NCBI RefSeq assembly: GCF_014287675.1 | Contig: NZ_JACOPQ010000011.1 | Coordinates: 60,142-124,141 of the forward strand | DNA length: 64,000 nt | Reading direction: 5' to 3' | Source: Lawsonibacter faecis | GTDB lineage: Bacteria > Bacillota > Clostridia > Oscillospirales > Oscillospiraceae | In this document: positions 32,300-41,416 of the stretch, piece by piece | How positions within the stretch are numbered: the first letter of the stretch is position 1 | How the letters are laid out: every line of letters starts with the position of its first letter | Translations under genes and position numbers: made by a program | The notes under the pieces: generated by a model | The model's database searches: none | What the model saw: the letters and a program-made list of their open reading frames with translations, nothing else | What the model was told of the DNA's origin: nothing

Positions 32300-34020
32300 A
32301 GCGTCACCTCCTCAAGGCGCGTCTTCAGGCGGGCGCGGACCTCTCTTCCGTCCCTGCAGGCCAGCAGGCCGGGCAGGGAAGATTCCAATGCCCGCGCATC
32401 GGACGCCCGCAGGGCGGCCTTGACGGCACCGATTCGGCCTGCTGCCATGCTCAGCTCTCCGACGCCCATGGCGGCCCAGAGGGGGGCCAGAGCCTCGTCT
32501 GCCGCCGCCTCACCGCAGATGCCCACGGGAACGCCCGCCGCCCGACCGGCCCGGGCCACGGCGGCGACGGCCCGCAGCACCGCCGGATGCGCCGCGTCGT
32601 AGAGAGCGGCCACATGCTGGTTCATCCGGTCCGCCGCCATGATATACTGCGTCAAATCATTGGTGCCGATGCTGAAGAAGTCCGCCTCAGCCGCCAGCCG
32701 GTCGCACAGGAGCACTGAGGCCGGAGTCTCGACCATGACGCCCACGGCCACCCGGTCCGGGACTGCAACGCCCTCCGCCCGCAGCCCGGCGGCCGCGGAC
32801 TCCACCGCCCTGCGGCCGCACGCCAGCTCCGGACAGCTTGTGACCATGGGGAACATGATCTTCAGCGGGCCGAAGAGGGAGGCGCGCAGGATGGCGCGCA
32901 GCTGCGTCCGAAACAGCTCGGGCCGCTCCAGGCAGACGCGGATACCGCGCAGGCCCAGGAAGGGATTCGCCTCCGCGGGAAGGCCCATGTAGGACGCCTG
33001 CTTATCGCCCCCCACGTCCAGCGTGCGGATGATAACCTCCTTGCCGCCCGCCCGCGTCACGGCCTCCCGGTAGACGGCGAACTGCTCATCCTCCGTGGGG
33101 GCGCAGCTCCGGCCCAGAAACAGAAATTCCGTGCGGAAGAGGCCGATGCCGTCGCAGGCGTCCATCTCCAGGGCGCGGAGGCTCTCGCAGTCGCCCGTGT
33201 TGGCGCGCACCGCCACGGGGCGGCCGTCCCTGGTCGCAGCCGGTCTGCGGGCGGACGCCTCCATCCGCGCCCTGTGCGCGGCGTCCGCCCGGAGCGCCCC
33301 GGTGAAACGCGTCAGGGTTTCCGCGTCCGGCGAGAGGACCGCCCGGCCGGCGTCTCCGTCCACAAGGACGAGCGCGCCGGGCGTGCAGCGCTCCAGCAGA
33401 CCGTCCACACCCACAACCGCCGGGATGCCAAGGGTTCTGGCCAGGATGACGGTGTGGGAGCTGGTCGTCCCCTGCTGGATGACGATTCCCTTCAGCCGGC
33501 TCTTATCGATGGAGATGGTATCGGCGGGGGAGAGGTCGTCGGCGGCCAGGACGATATCCTGCCCGGCGGGGGCCTCGGACACGCTGTTCTCCCCGGCCAG
33601 CGCGCGCAGCAGCGCGCCGCCCACCATGCGGAAGTCGGCGGCCCGACCGGCCAGGTAGCCGTCGCCGCTGTCCGCCATGCACCGGGCCAGGCTCCGGCAG
33701 GCGTCAAAGGCCACCCACTCGGCCCGCAGGCGCTCCCGGCGGAGCCGCTCCAGCATCTCCTCCAAAAAGTAGGGGTCCTCCAGAATAGCCTGATAGGCCT
33801 GGAAAATCTCCGCAGCGCCTGCGCCACCCTGCCGGAATGCGTTCTGTTCCATCTCCTTGAACTCCGCCAGGCATCTGTCCGCCGCGTCTTTCAGCCGCCC
33901 GCACTCGGCGCAGGGGTCCTGCGCCGCCTCGGGCGCGGGGTCCGGGCGGCCCGCCCCCTTGAGCAGGAGTACGCCCATGCCCTTCCCTCTGGAACCTGTC
34001 CGTCCCATCAATTCTTCCAC
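32296..34020 (-). CDS. ptsI: PTS Enzyme I
   Basis: The 574-residue length is normal for Enzyme I. The phospho-histidine is His189 in GTTSSHTVILARTLGIPAVV, the same number as in E. coli EI. The PEP-binding barrel has GLFRTEFLFLGR, FPMVTSCPELACGRR, FSIGTNDLTQYIMAADR and the catalytic Cys in GICGEAA. EI takes phosphate from PEP and passes it to HPr. The N-terminal beta strand usually read as KGIAASPG is weak here. GTG at 34020 is preferred because GGAGGG lies upstream; an ATG at 34008 is an alternative. HPr is encoded just before it, and both lie inside a substrate-specific operon, suggesting a dedicated phosphorelay. Confidence 0.92.
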   Translation of the reverse strand: MEELMGRTGSRGKGMGVLLLKGAGRPDPAPEAAQDPCAECGRLKDAADRCLAEFKEMEQNAFRQGGAGAAEIFQAYQAILEDPYFLEEMLERLRRERLRAEWVAFDACRSLARCMADSGDGYLAGRAADFRMVGGALLRALAGENSVSEAPAGQDIVLAADDLSPADTISIDKSRLKGIVIQQGTTSSHTVILARTLGIPAVVGVDGLLERCTPGALVLVDGDAGRAVLSPDAETLTRFTGALRADAAHRARMEASARRPAATRDGRPVAVRANTGDCESLRALEMDACDGIGLFRTEFLFLGRSCAPTEDEQFAVYREAVTRAGGKEVIIRTLDVGGDKQASYMGLPAEANPFLGLRGIRVCLERPELFRTQLRAILRASLFGPLKIMFPMVTSCPELACGRRAVESAAAGLRAEGVAVPDRVAVGVMVETPASVLLCDRLAAEADFFSIGTNDLTQYIMAADRMNQHVAALYDAAHPAVLRAVAAVARAGRAAGVPVGICGEAAADEALAPLWAAMGVGELSMAAGRIGAVKAALRASDARALESSLPGLLACRDGREVRARLKTRLEEVTL

Positions 34021-34044
34021 GGCCCTCGCCTCCCTCCGATCTGG

Positions 34045-34305
34045 TTACTCGCCCAGCTCCTGCAGAAATGCCTGAACGGCCTGCGCCGCCTCGGCCTCGT
34101 CCGGGCCGGAGGCCGAGACCGTCAACTGGGTCCCCTTTTTGAGCCCGCCGGAGAGAATGCTGACCACGCTCTTCCCCTGGAGGGCGCGGCTGCCGCTGTT
34201 CAGGACAATCTCGCACTGATAGCGCTGGCAGAGCTTGGCCAGCAGGGCGGCCGGGCGGGCGTGCAGCCCGGTGGAATTTACAATGGTATGGGTGAATGTG
34301 ACCAT
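34045..34305 (-). CDS. HPr-like phosphocarrier protein
   Basis: The 86-residue protein has phospho-histidine His15 in STGLHARPAALLA and the regulatory serine position Ser46 in LQGKSVVSILSGG. Both sites of Gram-positive HPr are therefore present, although the sequence around Ser46 differs from the usual KSIMGVMSLG. It receives phosphate from Enzyme I and passes it to IIA. It lies between the ferredoxin-type gene (one base upstream) and ptsI. This may be a specialised second HPr rather than the housekeeping one. A genome-wide check for another ptsH would settle that. Confidence 0.92.
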   Translation of the reverse strand: MVTFTHTIVNSTGLHARPAALLAKLCQRYQCEIVLNSGSRALQGKSVVSILSGGLKKGTQLTVSASGPDEAEAAQAVQAFLQELGE

Positions 34306-34306
34306 T

Positions 34307-34828
34307 TCAGTCAGTCTCCTTTTCGTCCCTGTCTCCCCGCAGGTGAATATAACCCCGCGCGAGCTGCTTCTCTCTCCGGGCAGGAAGCGTGTTCTCCTCC
34401 GCCAGAGTCAGCGCCCGCTGGGGACAGACCCGCACGCAGGCGGGCTCCAGTCCCGCCTTCAGCCGCTGGCTGCACCCGCCGCACTTGCTCATCAGTCCCT
34501 CGGAGTCGAACCGGGGGACGCCGAACGGACAGTTCATCGCGCAGCTGTGGCAGCCGATGCAGAGGCTGCGCTCCACCAGCACACGGTCGGTCTCCCCGTC
34601 CCGGTAGATGGCGCCGGTGGGACAGCCCGCCATGCAGGGGCTGTCCTCGCAGTGGCGGCAGGCCACGGAGCGGTAAAGGAGGGGGAGGCCGGGCTCCTCC
34701 AGCTGGTAGACGCGCCGGAAGGGCGGCTGGCCTGCGGCGCAGTCGATGTCGTTCTGGTCCATGCAGGCCACCACGCAGGCCCCGCAGCCGCCGCACAGGC
34801 CCGGTTCGAAGGCGATGAATCTGCTCAT
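34307..34828 (-). CDS. Four-cluster ferredoxin-type electron transfer subunit (DmsB/HycB-like)
   Basis: The 173-residue protein carries four cysteine groups of the DmsB/HycB pattern: CGGCGACVVACMDQNDIDC, CRHCEDSPCMAGCP, CIGCHSCAMNCPFGVP and CGGCSQRLKAGLEPAC-VRVCP. It would hold about four [4Fe-4S] clusters and pass electrons between the molybdopterin subunit and the FAD subunit. Its ATG overlaps the stop of the molybdoenzyme gene by four bases, which strongly implies one complex. It has no signal peptide, so the complex is cytoplasmic. Confidence 0.9.
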   Translation of the reverse strand: MSRFIAFEPGLCGGCGACVVACMDQNDIDCAAGQPPFRRVYQLEEPGLPLLYRSVACRHCEDSPCMAGCPTGAIYRDGETDRVLVERSLCIGCHSCAMNCPFGVPRFDSEGLMSKCGGCSQRLKAGLEPACVRVCPQRALTLAEENTLPARREKQLARGYIHLRGDRDEKETD

Positions 34829-36987
34829 GGATTGGTCCCTCCGATCTTATCCACACGGCAGAGCGACGAGCGGTAGCCCGGAAAGCCGGATATGGGGTCC
34901 AGATAGTCCGCGCTCAGCAGAGTGTTGACATCCGCCGCCGGGAAGCCGTGGTACATATGTACCACGCCGCTCTGCGTCATGCGGGTGATATTGGCGCCCA
35001 CCTCAATGGACCCGCAGGGTGTACTGATGCGGATGGGGTCGCCCTGGGCGATGCCCAGCCGCGCCGCGTCCTCCGGCGACAGGTCCGCCGAGGGGAAGCC
35101 GGGCCGGAGGCTGCTGGTCCAGGGCATCCGGTAGGTCCTGGAGTGGACAAACATCGGCAGGCGGGAGCCGCTGCTCAGGACCAGGGGATACTTCTCCGCC
35201 AGCTCCGGCGTGCGCTCCCGGCTGTGCCTGGGCGGCGTATAGACCGGCAGGGCCTCGCAGCCGGGGGACTCCCCCAGCTCCTCCAGCAGGCTGGACTTGA
35301 ACTCAAACTTGCCCGTGGGCGTGTGGAAGCCCTCGGTCAGGTACTTCCGCTCCACCTTGGGCGTGGGATTGGGCACCGGCATGCCGCCGGGGTGCCGCTT
35401 CAGCTCCTCCACGGTAATCCCGCTGGGGGCGAGGATATAGTCGATACCGGCCTCATAGCCCGCCCGAAACAGGGGGTCGTCCAGCTCCAGCCGCCGGGCC
35501 AGCTCATAGATGATGTCCACGTCGGAGCGGGAGTCGTGAAGGGGCGCTATGGCGGGCTGGGTGAGGATGATATAGCCGCTGCCGTAGCAGCGCAGCTCGC
35601 TGCGCTCCACGGAGGTGCAGGCGGGCAGCACCAGATCGGCATATTTACAGGTATCGGTCAGGAACAGCTCGGTGTTGACGAAGAAGTCCAGGTGGGAAAG
35701 ACTCTCCAAAAACGCCTCCGGCGCGGGCCACATACGGTGGTTGAGCCCGAAGCCGACCAGGGTCTTGACCGGGTAGGGCTTCCCCGTGCGCAGCTGGGCT
35801 GGCAGCGCCATGGCCTGCCCCTCCTCGTCGATAACCCGGGGCCAGACCGGGAAGGCGCCGCTTCCAATCCGCGGGGCCATCTCCGACCAGGGGCGGCACT
35901 GTGTAAACTCCGTCTCCCGGGTCGGGATGCGCCCGGCGGAGTTGATGAAGCTCACCGGCTCCATTCGGTTCCCGCCGGCCACGTCCAGGTTCCCAGTGAG
36001 GCCGATCAGCTGGAACACCGCGCGGTAGTTCTGCACCCCGTTGGTGTGGTGGACAATGGAGGCGGAGCTGTACAGAAGAGCGGCCCGGCGGGCGGACGCA
36101 TACATCCGGGCCGCCCGGCGGATGAGGTCGGCGCTCACGCCGGTCATCTGTTCGCCCACCTCCGGCGGGAAGGAGCGCACATAATCCCGGTACTCTGCAA
36201 AGCCGTAGGACCACCGGTCCACAAAATCGTGGTCGTAGAGCTCCTCCTCAATTATGACCTGCGCCATGGAGAGGGCCAGCGCGCCGTCCGTTCCCGGCCT
36301 GGGACGCAGGTGGAGGTGCGCCCGGGCGGTCGTGGGGGTCTCCCGCGGGTCCACCACAATCATCCGCGCACCCCGGTCCAGCCGGGCCTGGATGTCCCGC
36401 GCCTTGTGGACGTTGGCGTGGAAGGGATTGATGCTCCACAACAGCAGCAAGTCCGCATTGGAGACGTCCGCCTCGGCCTGGTGGCCGTACACCAGCCGCT
36501 GGGCCATCAGCATGGCGGAGTGGCAGGAGCTGGCCTCGGTGAGGTAGTTGGGGGAGCCGTAGCTGTGGCACAGCCGCTTGAGATAGGGGCGGTAATACTT
36601 CGCGTAGCCGGAGTAAAAAACCGCGCTCTCCGGGCCGTAGCTGTGCTTGGTCTCGTTGAGATGCCGGACCGTCAGGTCCAGCGCCTCGTCCCAGGAGACG
36701 GGGCGGAATTTTCCGGACCCCCTGGGGCCGCTGCGCAGCAGAGGCGTTTTGACGCGCTCGCTGTGATAGACGTACTGCCTGGTTGCGGCCCCTTTGGAAC
36801 ACAGCGTCCCCCTGTTCCGGGGGTGCTCCGCGCTGCCCTCGGTCTTGCAGATCACGCCGCTACGGTCCACGGACAGGTCCAGCCCGCACAATCCGCTGGG
36901 GTCGCAGATGGCACAGATGGATTTTCGTATCTCGATCCCGGTCTCGACGCCGGGAATCTTACCTTTTTCAAGCTCGGTCACGTCCAC
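34825..36987 (-). CDS. Molybdopterin oxidoreductase catalytic subunit
   Basis: The 720-residue protein belongs to the DMSO-reductase superfamily. An N-terminal [4Fe-4S] motif CAICDPSGLCGLDL with a later CSKG is present, then WDEALDLTVRHLNE. The likely Mo ligand is the cysteine in TEASSCHSAML. Molybdopterin-guanine-dinucleotide contacts include LLLWSINPFHANVH, PGTDGALALSM, LTGNLDVAGGNR and the C-terminal VHSRTYRMPW. There is no twin-arginine signal, so it works in the cytoplasm. The start is GTG after GGAG. It overlaps the FAD subunit gene by ten bases. The specificity group is not clear; formate dehydrogenase, nitrate reductase and hydroxylated-aromatic enzymes are all related families. Confidence 0.88.
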   Translation of the reverse strand: MDVTELEKGKIPGVETGIEIRKSICAICDPSGLCGLDLSVDRSGVICKTEGSAEHPRNRGTLCSKGAATRQYVYHSERVKTPLLRSGPRGSGKFRPVSWDEALDLTVRHLNETKHSYGPESAVFYSGYAKYYRPYLKRLCHSYGSPNYLTEASSCHSAMLMAQRLVYGHQAEADVSNADLLLLWSINPFHANVHKARDIQARLDRGARMIVVDPRETPTTARAHLHLRPRPGTDGALALSMAQVIIEEELYDHDFVDRWSYGFAEYRDYVRSFPPEVGEQMTGVSADLIRRAARMYASARRAALLYSSASIVHHTNGVQNYRAVFQLIGLTGNLDVAGGNRMEPVSFINSAGRIPTRETEFTQCRPWSEMAPRIGSGAFPVWPRVIDEEGQAMALPAQLRTGKPYPVKTLVGFGLNHRMWPAPEAFLESLSHLDFFVNTELFLTDTCKYADLVLPACTSVERSELRCYGSGYIILTQPAIAPLHDSRSDVDIIYELARRLELDDPLFRAGYEAGIDYILAPSGITVEELKRHPGGMPVPNPTPKVERKYLTEGFHTPTGKFEFKSSLLEELGESPGCEALPVYTPPRHSRERTPELAEKYPLVLSSGSRLPMFVHSRTYRMPWTSSLRPGFPSADLSPEDAARLGIAQGDPIRISTPCGSIEVGANITRMTQSGVVHMYHGFPAADVNTLLSADYLDPISGFPGYRSSLCRVDKIGGTNP

Positions 36988-38228
36988 GGCTGTACCAACT
37001 CCTTCTCCAAGTCCCGCAGCAGTAAATTTTGCTCGTCCGGTATCTCAGGGGGCTGTCCGCCGGCGCGCAGCGCCTGCCGGAAGAGCGCCTGGCGGGCGGG
37101 TCCCGCCACGGCGCCCCCGTTCAGCAGATTCACGCCGGTCAGCCTGCCCTTTGTCCAGAATAACTGCGCGAAGCTGTCCCCGCGGCTCATGCAGCGCACC
37201 TGATCATAGCTTCGCACGGAGCCCGCCCCCAGAAATTCCATGTCCATAAAATGGGTGATGTTGTGCAGCACGTTGCCGGGGTAGGGGGTCTTGACACCCG
37301 CCAGATTACGTCCCGCCGTCCGGCCCTGCCGCCGGGCGTTGGCCAGCAGGCCGATAACCATGCTTTCCCCGCTGAGCAGCTCCCGGCCCTGGGCCGCGTC
37401 CCCCGCGGCGTAGAGCCCCGGCGCGCTGGTGCGCATATACTCGTCCACCAGAAGCCCCCTGTCGGTCTCCACCTGGCCCGGACGCAGGAAATCCAGATTT
37501 GAGCGCACGCCGATGCACACCACGGTCAGGTCGCTCTCCAGCCGCTCTCCGCTGGAGAGCACGAGCGTTCCGTCCGGCTCCAGCCGGTCCGCCGTCACGC
37601 CCAGGCACAGCCGGACGCTCCTGGACTCCAGCCGCCGCTCCATCTCGCGGGCGCATTCCGGGGATGCGGCCCCGGGCAGGATGTGGGGCGCAAGGTCCGC
37701 CAGCGTCACCCGGCAGCCCCTGGCGTGGAGCAGCTCCATCACCTTGACCCCCACCATGGAAGCGCCGATGACGGCGGCGCTCCGTGGCGGCTGCTCCTCC
37801 AGGCGCCTGCGCAGGCGCAGCGCATCGTCCATGGTGCGCATGAAAAAGACCGTCTGCCGGGTCATTCCGGGGGTCCGGGGCAGGATGGGGGAGGCGCCCG
37901 TGGCGACGAGGCACTGCCCGTAGGACACTGTCCTGCCTGTCTGGTCCCGGATGACTCGTCCCTCAGCGTCCAGGTCGGCCGCGCGGAAGCCCTCCCAGAT
38001 CTCCGCGTCCAGCTTCGTGCGCAGGTCCTCATTGCGCCCAAAGAGAAACATCTGCTCACGGGAGATTTTGCCCCCGGCAAAATAGGTGGTAAGCATCGGG
38101 TTATAGGCGGGCCAGCGCGTATCGCTCAAAACGAGGATGGGCCGCTTGTCTCCGCAGGCGCGGAGCGCCCGGATGCAGGCGAGGCCTGCGCAGCCGTTTC
38201 CGATGACGGCCAGTTCCCGGTATTCCAT
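36978..38228 (-). CDS. FAD/NAD(P)H-dependent oxidoreductase subunit
   Basis: The 416-residue protein is a pyridine-nucleotide-disulphide-type flavoprotein of the NirB/rubredoxin-reductase group. It has an FAD motif AVIGNGCAGLACIRAL at residues 7-22, an NAD motif AAVIGASMVGVKVMELL near 150, and the second FAD motif SAPGLYAAGDAAQGRE. Its C-terminus is rich in basic and glutamine residues. It would feed electrons from NAD(P)H to the Fe-S subunit, or take them. The ATG at 38228 follows a purine-rich site. It sits directly upstream of the molybdopterin gene with overlapping ends, so the three gene products probably form a soluble NAD(P)-linked molybdoenzyme. Confidence 0.88.
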   Translation of the reverse strand: MEYRELAVIGNGCAGLACIRALRACGDKRPILVLSDTRWPAYNPMLTTYFAGGKISREQMFLFGRNEDLRTKLDAEIWEGFRAADLDAEGRVIRDQTGRTVSYGQCLVATGASPILPRTPGMTRQTVFFMRTMDDALRLRRRLEEQPPRSAAVIGASMVGVKVMELLHARGCRVTLADLAPHILPGAASPECAREMERRLESRSVRLCLGVTADRLEPDGTLVLSSGERLESDLTVVCIGVRSNLDFLRPGQVETDRGLLVDEYMRTSAPGLYAAGDAAQGRELLSGESMVIGLLANARRQGRTAGRNLAGVKTPYPGNVLHNITHFMDMEFLGAGSVRSYDQVRCMSRGDSFAQLFWTKGRLTGVNLLNGGAVAGPARQALFRQALRAGGQPPEIPDEQNLLLRDLEKELVQPWT

Positions 38229-38239
38229 TCCCCTACCCC

Positions 38240-39199
38240 CTAATGACGGACGACGGGATGGCGGGGCGCCTCGCCGCAAAGGACCCGGAGGACCTCCTCC
38301 GCCACCATGATGCCGCAGCGTTCAACCGCCTGACGGGTGTATGCCCCGCAGTGGGGGGTGAGCACCACCCGGTCCAGACCCAGCAGCGGGTCCCCGGGTA
38401 AGGGCGGCTCGCGCAGGAGGGTGTCCGCGGCGTAGCCGCCCAGCACGCCGGAGAGAATGGCCCCGCGGACGGCGTGTTCATCAACGAGCTCTCCCCGTGC
38501 CGTGTTGATGAGCAGCGCCCCGGGCCTCATCCGCGCCAGAGCGGCGCGGCCGATGATCCCCCGCGTCTCCGGTGTGGCGGGGACGTGGAGCGTGAGGATA
38601 TCCGAGCCCTGGAGCAGCTCCTCCAGCGGAACGTAGGGGAAGCCCACCTGCGCCGCGAAGGTGTGGTTGGGCAGAATGTCGCACGCCAGAACGTTCATCC
38701 CCAGCGCTCTGGCACGCCGGGCGACCTCGCTCCCGATGGTCCCTACGCCCAGAATGCCCAGGGTGCGTCCGTACAGCTCCGTACCCATGGGGCGCTCCCA
38801 GCCGCCGGACTGGATACACTGGTTCTGGCAGGCGATGCTGCGCGAGAGCGTGAGCATGAGGCCCAGCGCCAGCTCGGCCACCGAGACGGCGCTGGCGCCG
38901 GGGGCGACGGTGACGGCGACGCCGTGTTCCGCCGCGGCATCCAGGTCCACATTGTTGTAGCCCACGCCGTTGCGGGCGATGATTTTCAATGTAGGCGCCC
39001 CGGCCTCGACCACCCGGCGCGTCACGCGGTCCACGCCCACAATCAGCGCGTCGACCCCCGCGACAAGGCCGGCCATGACCTCCTCGGGCATATCGCCCAC
39101 TCCGATTTGCACCTTGATGCTGTGTCCGGCCTGCTGCAGCATGGATACGGCGGTTGCGCAGCTGGCCACCGAACGGGTGGTGATGAGTATGTTCGCCAT
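38240..39199 (-). CDS. D-2-hydroxyacid dehydrogenase (phosphoglycerate dehydrogenase-like)
   Basis: The 319-residue protein has the family layout: NAD-binding GILGVGTIGSEVARRARALG and the catalytic trio Arg in LLINTARGELVDE, Glu in DTLLREPPLP and His in VVLTPHCGAYT. ARNGVGYNNVDL matches substrate-domain sequence. It oxidises a D-2-hydroxyacid with NAD+ or reduces the 2-oxoacid. It stops 12 bases before the FAD subunit gene starts. A second family member lies immediately upstream, about one quarter identical by eye, so the two probably act on different substrates or in opposite directions. Confidence 0.9.
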   Translation of the reverse strand: MANILITTRSVASCATAVSMLQQAGHSIKVQIGVGDMPEEVMAGLVAGVDALIVGVDRVTRRVVEAGAPTLKIIARNGVGYNNVDLDAAAEHGVAVTVAPGASAVSVAELALGLMLTLSRSIACQNQCIQSGGWERPMGTELYGRTLGILGVGTIGSEVARRARALGMNVLACDILPNHTFAAQVGFPYVPLEELLQGSDILTLHVPATPETRGIIGRAALARMRPGALLINTARGELVDEHAVRGAILSGVLGGYAADTLLREPPLPGDPLLGLDRVVLTPHCGAYTRQAVERCGIMVAEEVLRVLCGEAPRHPVVRH

Positions 39200-39231
39200 T
39201 GCTCGTTATCCCTCCTCCGGCCGCCGGGCCG

Positions 39232-40263
39232 TCAGTTGATCACCCAGCGGGAATCGGCCTTATCCACTATGACCCGGCGCAGCTCGTTCAGAAGCAGATA
39301 GGGGGTCTTTTTCAGCGTGTCGGTGGTGGCGCCGGCCAGGTGGGGCGTCAGCGTTACGTTGTCCAGGCCCAGCAGGGGATGACCCTCGGGCAGCGGCTCC
39401 GTCCAGAAGACGTCGATGGCCGCGCCGCCTATTTTCTTCTGCAGGAGCGCGTCCACCAGAGCGGACTCCGAGATGAGGCCCGCCCGGGCGGTATTGATGA
39501 GGTAACAGGTGGGTTTCATCAGGGCGAACGCCCGCTCATCCAGCAGTCCGCGGGTCTCCTCCGTGAGGCGGGCGTGAAGGCTGATGAAATCGGACTCCCT
39601 GCACAGCTCATCCAGGGAGACCGCCCGGCCCCCCGCCGCCACAATCTCGGCGGGGGAGACGAAGGGATCGCAGACCAGCAAATCCACCTGAAAACCGGAG
39701 AGTTTCCTGGCGAGGAGCCGGCCGATCACGCCGAAGCCGACCAGACCCACGGTTTTGCCGGCTGCGTCGCCCATGAAGGGCGAATTGACATATTTTTTTC
39801 TCCACTCACCGCGCATAAGCGCCGCGTGGCCCCGGGCCACGTTGCGCAGCTCGGACAGCAGCAGCGCCATCGTGAAATCGGCCACGGCCTCGGCGTTGCG
39901 GCCCACAGTCTTCAGCACCTTGATGCCCCGCTCCGTGGCGGCGGCCACGTCGGCGTTCTCCGTTCCGGCCCGGCACACGCCCACATACCTGGCGGTGGTG
40001 GCCTCCAGAACCCGGCGCTGGATGGGGGTGTGGTGCGTGATGATGACGTCCGCGTCCCGGGCGGCGGCGGCGATTTCCTCAGGCGGCCTGCCCGCCTGAG
40101 GGCCGAGCTTCTCCACCTGGCTGCGCAGGTACCAGAACTCCTCCTCACTTTCGGGAACCCAGTCCACCCGGGCCACCTGTGACTCCGATCCAAACACCTC
40201 ATAGACCGCCTTTTCAAGCGCTTTAGAGGAGATCATGGGGTCTCCCACGACACAAAATTTCAT
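39232..40263 (-). CDS. D-2-hydroxyacid dehydrogenase family protein
   Basis: The 343-residue protein has NAD-binding VGLVGFGVIGRLLARKLSGF, Arg in YLINTARAGLISE, Glu in IDVFWTEPLPEGHP and His in VTLTPHLAGATTD. An N-terminal extension of about 30 residues contains FGSESQVARVDWVPESEEEF, which is less usual. Members close to this form appear near sugar-acid kinases and PTS genes, which fits oxidation of aldonates or reduction of 2-keto sugar acids. The ATG has AAGGAG nearby. It is cotranscribed with the zinc dehydrogenase upstream and the second hydroxyacid dehydrogenase downstream. Confidence 0.9.
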   Translation of the reverse strand: MKFCVVGDPMISSKALEKAVYEVFGSESQVARVDWVPESEEEFWYLRSQVEKLGPQAGRPPEEIAAAARDADVIITHHTPIQRRVLEATTARYVGVCRAGTENADVAAATERGIKVLKTVGRNAEAVADFTMALLLSELRNVARGHAALMRGEWRKKYVNSPFMGDAAGKTVGLVGFGVIGRLLARKLSGFQVDLLVCDPFVSPAEIVAAGGRAVSLDELCRESDFISLHARLTEETRGLLDERAFALMKPTCYLINTARAGLISESALVDALLQKKIGGAAIDVFWTEPLPEGHPLLGLDNVTLTPHLAGATTDTLKKTPYLLLNELRRVIVDKADSRWVIN

Positions 40264-40308
40264 TGCTTTGTCTCCTTCCTCTCCGGCTCGTGTTCCGGTG
40301 GCTGCGGG

Positions 40309-41406
40309 TCACGCCCCGACAATTTGGATATGCGGCAACTCCCTCAGCTCCTGCTCCAGCTCGTTCAGGCAGGGGGAGATGGACACGCGCATGCCCTGGT
40401 GGCTCATGGCGGCGGCGATGGCCGCCTCGATCCGCTCCAGCGGGGCGGCATGGGTCAGGACGGGCGCGACGCGGATGCGGCCGGAGGCGATCAGCGACAG
40501 GGCCAGGGCGTTGTGCCGCGGCGCGGAGGAGAAGGCGCCTATCACGGAAATCTGGCGGTAGTGGGCCTGGTTGAGGTCCAGCGACACCATGGAGTCGTCC
40601 TTCGGTAGGCCGGCAAACATGCACACCCTGCCCATCCTGCCGGCCATCTCCATTCCCATCACGGCTGCCTGGGCGCTCCCGGCCGCGACGATGACCACGT
40701 CCGCGCCCCGCCCGTCCGTCAGGTCCCTGACTGCCTGGACGCAGTCGCACGCATCGGAGGAGAGGTAGGCGTCAAAGCCGTAGCTCCGGGCCAGGTCCAG
40801 CCGGGCGGCGCTGCGGTTGATGAGGAATACCTTCTCCGCGCCCCGGCTGCGGGCCGCCTCCGCATGGAGGCAGCCCAGCGGGCCTGCGCCGATGACCGCC
40901 ACAGTCTGACCCAGCCTGATATCCAGAAGCTCCTGGGCGTTCAGCACGCAGGCCAGCGGCTCGGCCAGGGAGGCCTCCAGCCAGGACAGGCCGTCGGGGA
41001 GGAGATTCAGATTTCCGCCGCGTACGGCTGCCTCGGGGATGAGGACGTACTCGGCGAAGCCGCCGTTGTAGTGCTGGGAGATGGTCTGGCGGCGTCGGCA
41101 CATATTCTGCCAGCCGGACAGGCAGCAGCTGCAGCGGCCGCAGCCCACGCCCGGCGTGACCGCCACCCGCTGGCCCGCCTGATAGCCGGTCACGTCCGGG
41201 GCCGTCTCAATAATTTCGCCCACGGTCTCGTGGCCCAGCACGGTGGGTCTGGTGATGGCGGTATGCCCGTGGCGGAATGTGCGCATATCGCTGCCGCACA
41301 GGGCGCAGGCCTTGACGCGGACCAGGACGGTGCCCGGCGTTACCCGGGGCGTCGGAAGCTCCTCGACCGCCATCCGGCCGACGCCGCGGTAAACTGCTGC
41401 TCTCAT
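40309..41406 (-). CDS. Zinc-dependent medium-chain dehydrogenase (polyol/threonine dehydrogenase-like)
   Basis: The 365-residue protein has catalytic-zinc residues Cys37 (CALCGSD) and His59-Glu60 (GHETVG). The structural zinc cysteines are Cys89, Cys92, Cys95 and Cys103, and the Rossmann motif is AVIGAGPLGCLHAEAA. It belongs to the sorbitol/threonine/alcohol dehydrogenase branch that oxidises a secondary alcohol using NAD(P)+. Its position between the phospholactonase and hydroxyacid dehydrogenase genes suggests it handles a polyol phosphate or sugar-acid phosphate in the same pathway. Confidence 0.9.
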   Translation of the reverse strand: MRAAVYRGVGRMAVEELPTPRVTPGTVLVRVKACALCGSDMRTFRHGHTAITRPTVLGHETVGEIIETAPDVTGYQAGQRVAVTPGVGCGRCSCCLSGWQNMCRRRQTISQHYNGGFAEYVLIPEAAVRGGNLNLLPDGLSWLEASLAEPLACVLNAQELLDIRLGQTVAVIGAGPLGCLHAEAARSRGAEKVFLINRSAARLDLARSYGFDAYLSSDACDCVQAVRDLTDGRGADVVIVAAGSAQAAVMGMEMAGRMGRVCMFAGLPKDDSMVSLDLNQAHYRQISVIGAFSSAPRHNALALSLIASGRIRVAPVLTHAAPLERIEAAIAAAMSHQGMRVSISPCLNELEQELRELPHIQIVGA

Positions 41407-41416
41407 GGCGCGTCCC

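Noticed and set aside
34825..36987. Selenocysteine in the molybdoenzyme
   Set aside because: The Mo ligand position reads as cysteine in frame and no in-frame TGA occurs.
34948..37203. A 751-codon plus-strand frame opposite the molybdoenzyme gene
   Set aside because: It is antisense to a gene with full molybdopterin-enzyme motifs and has no domain of its own.
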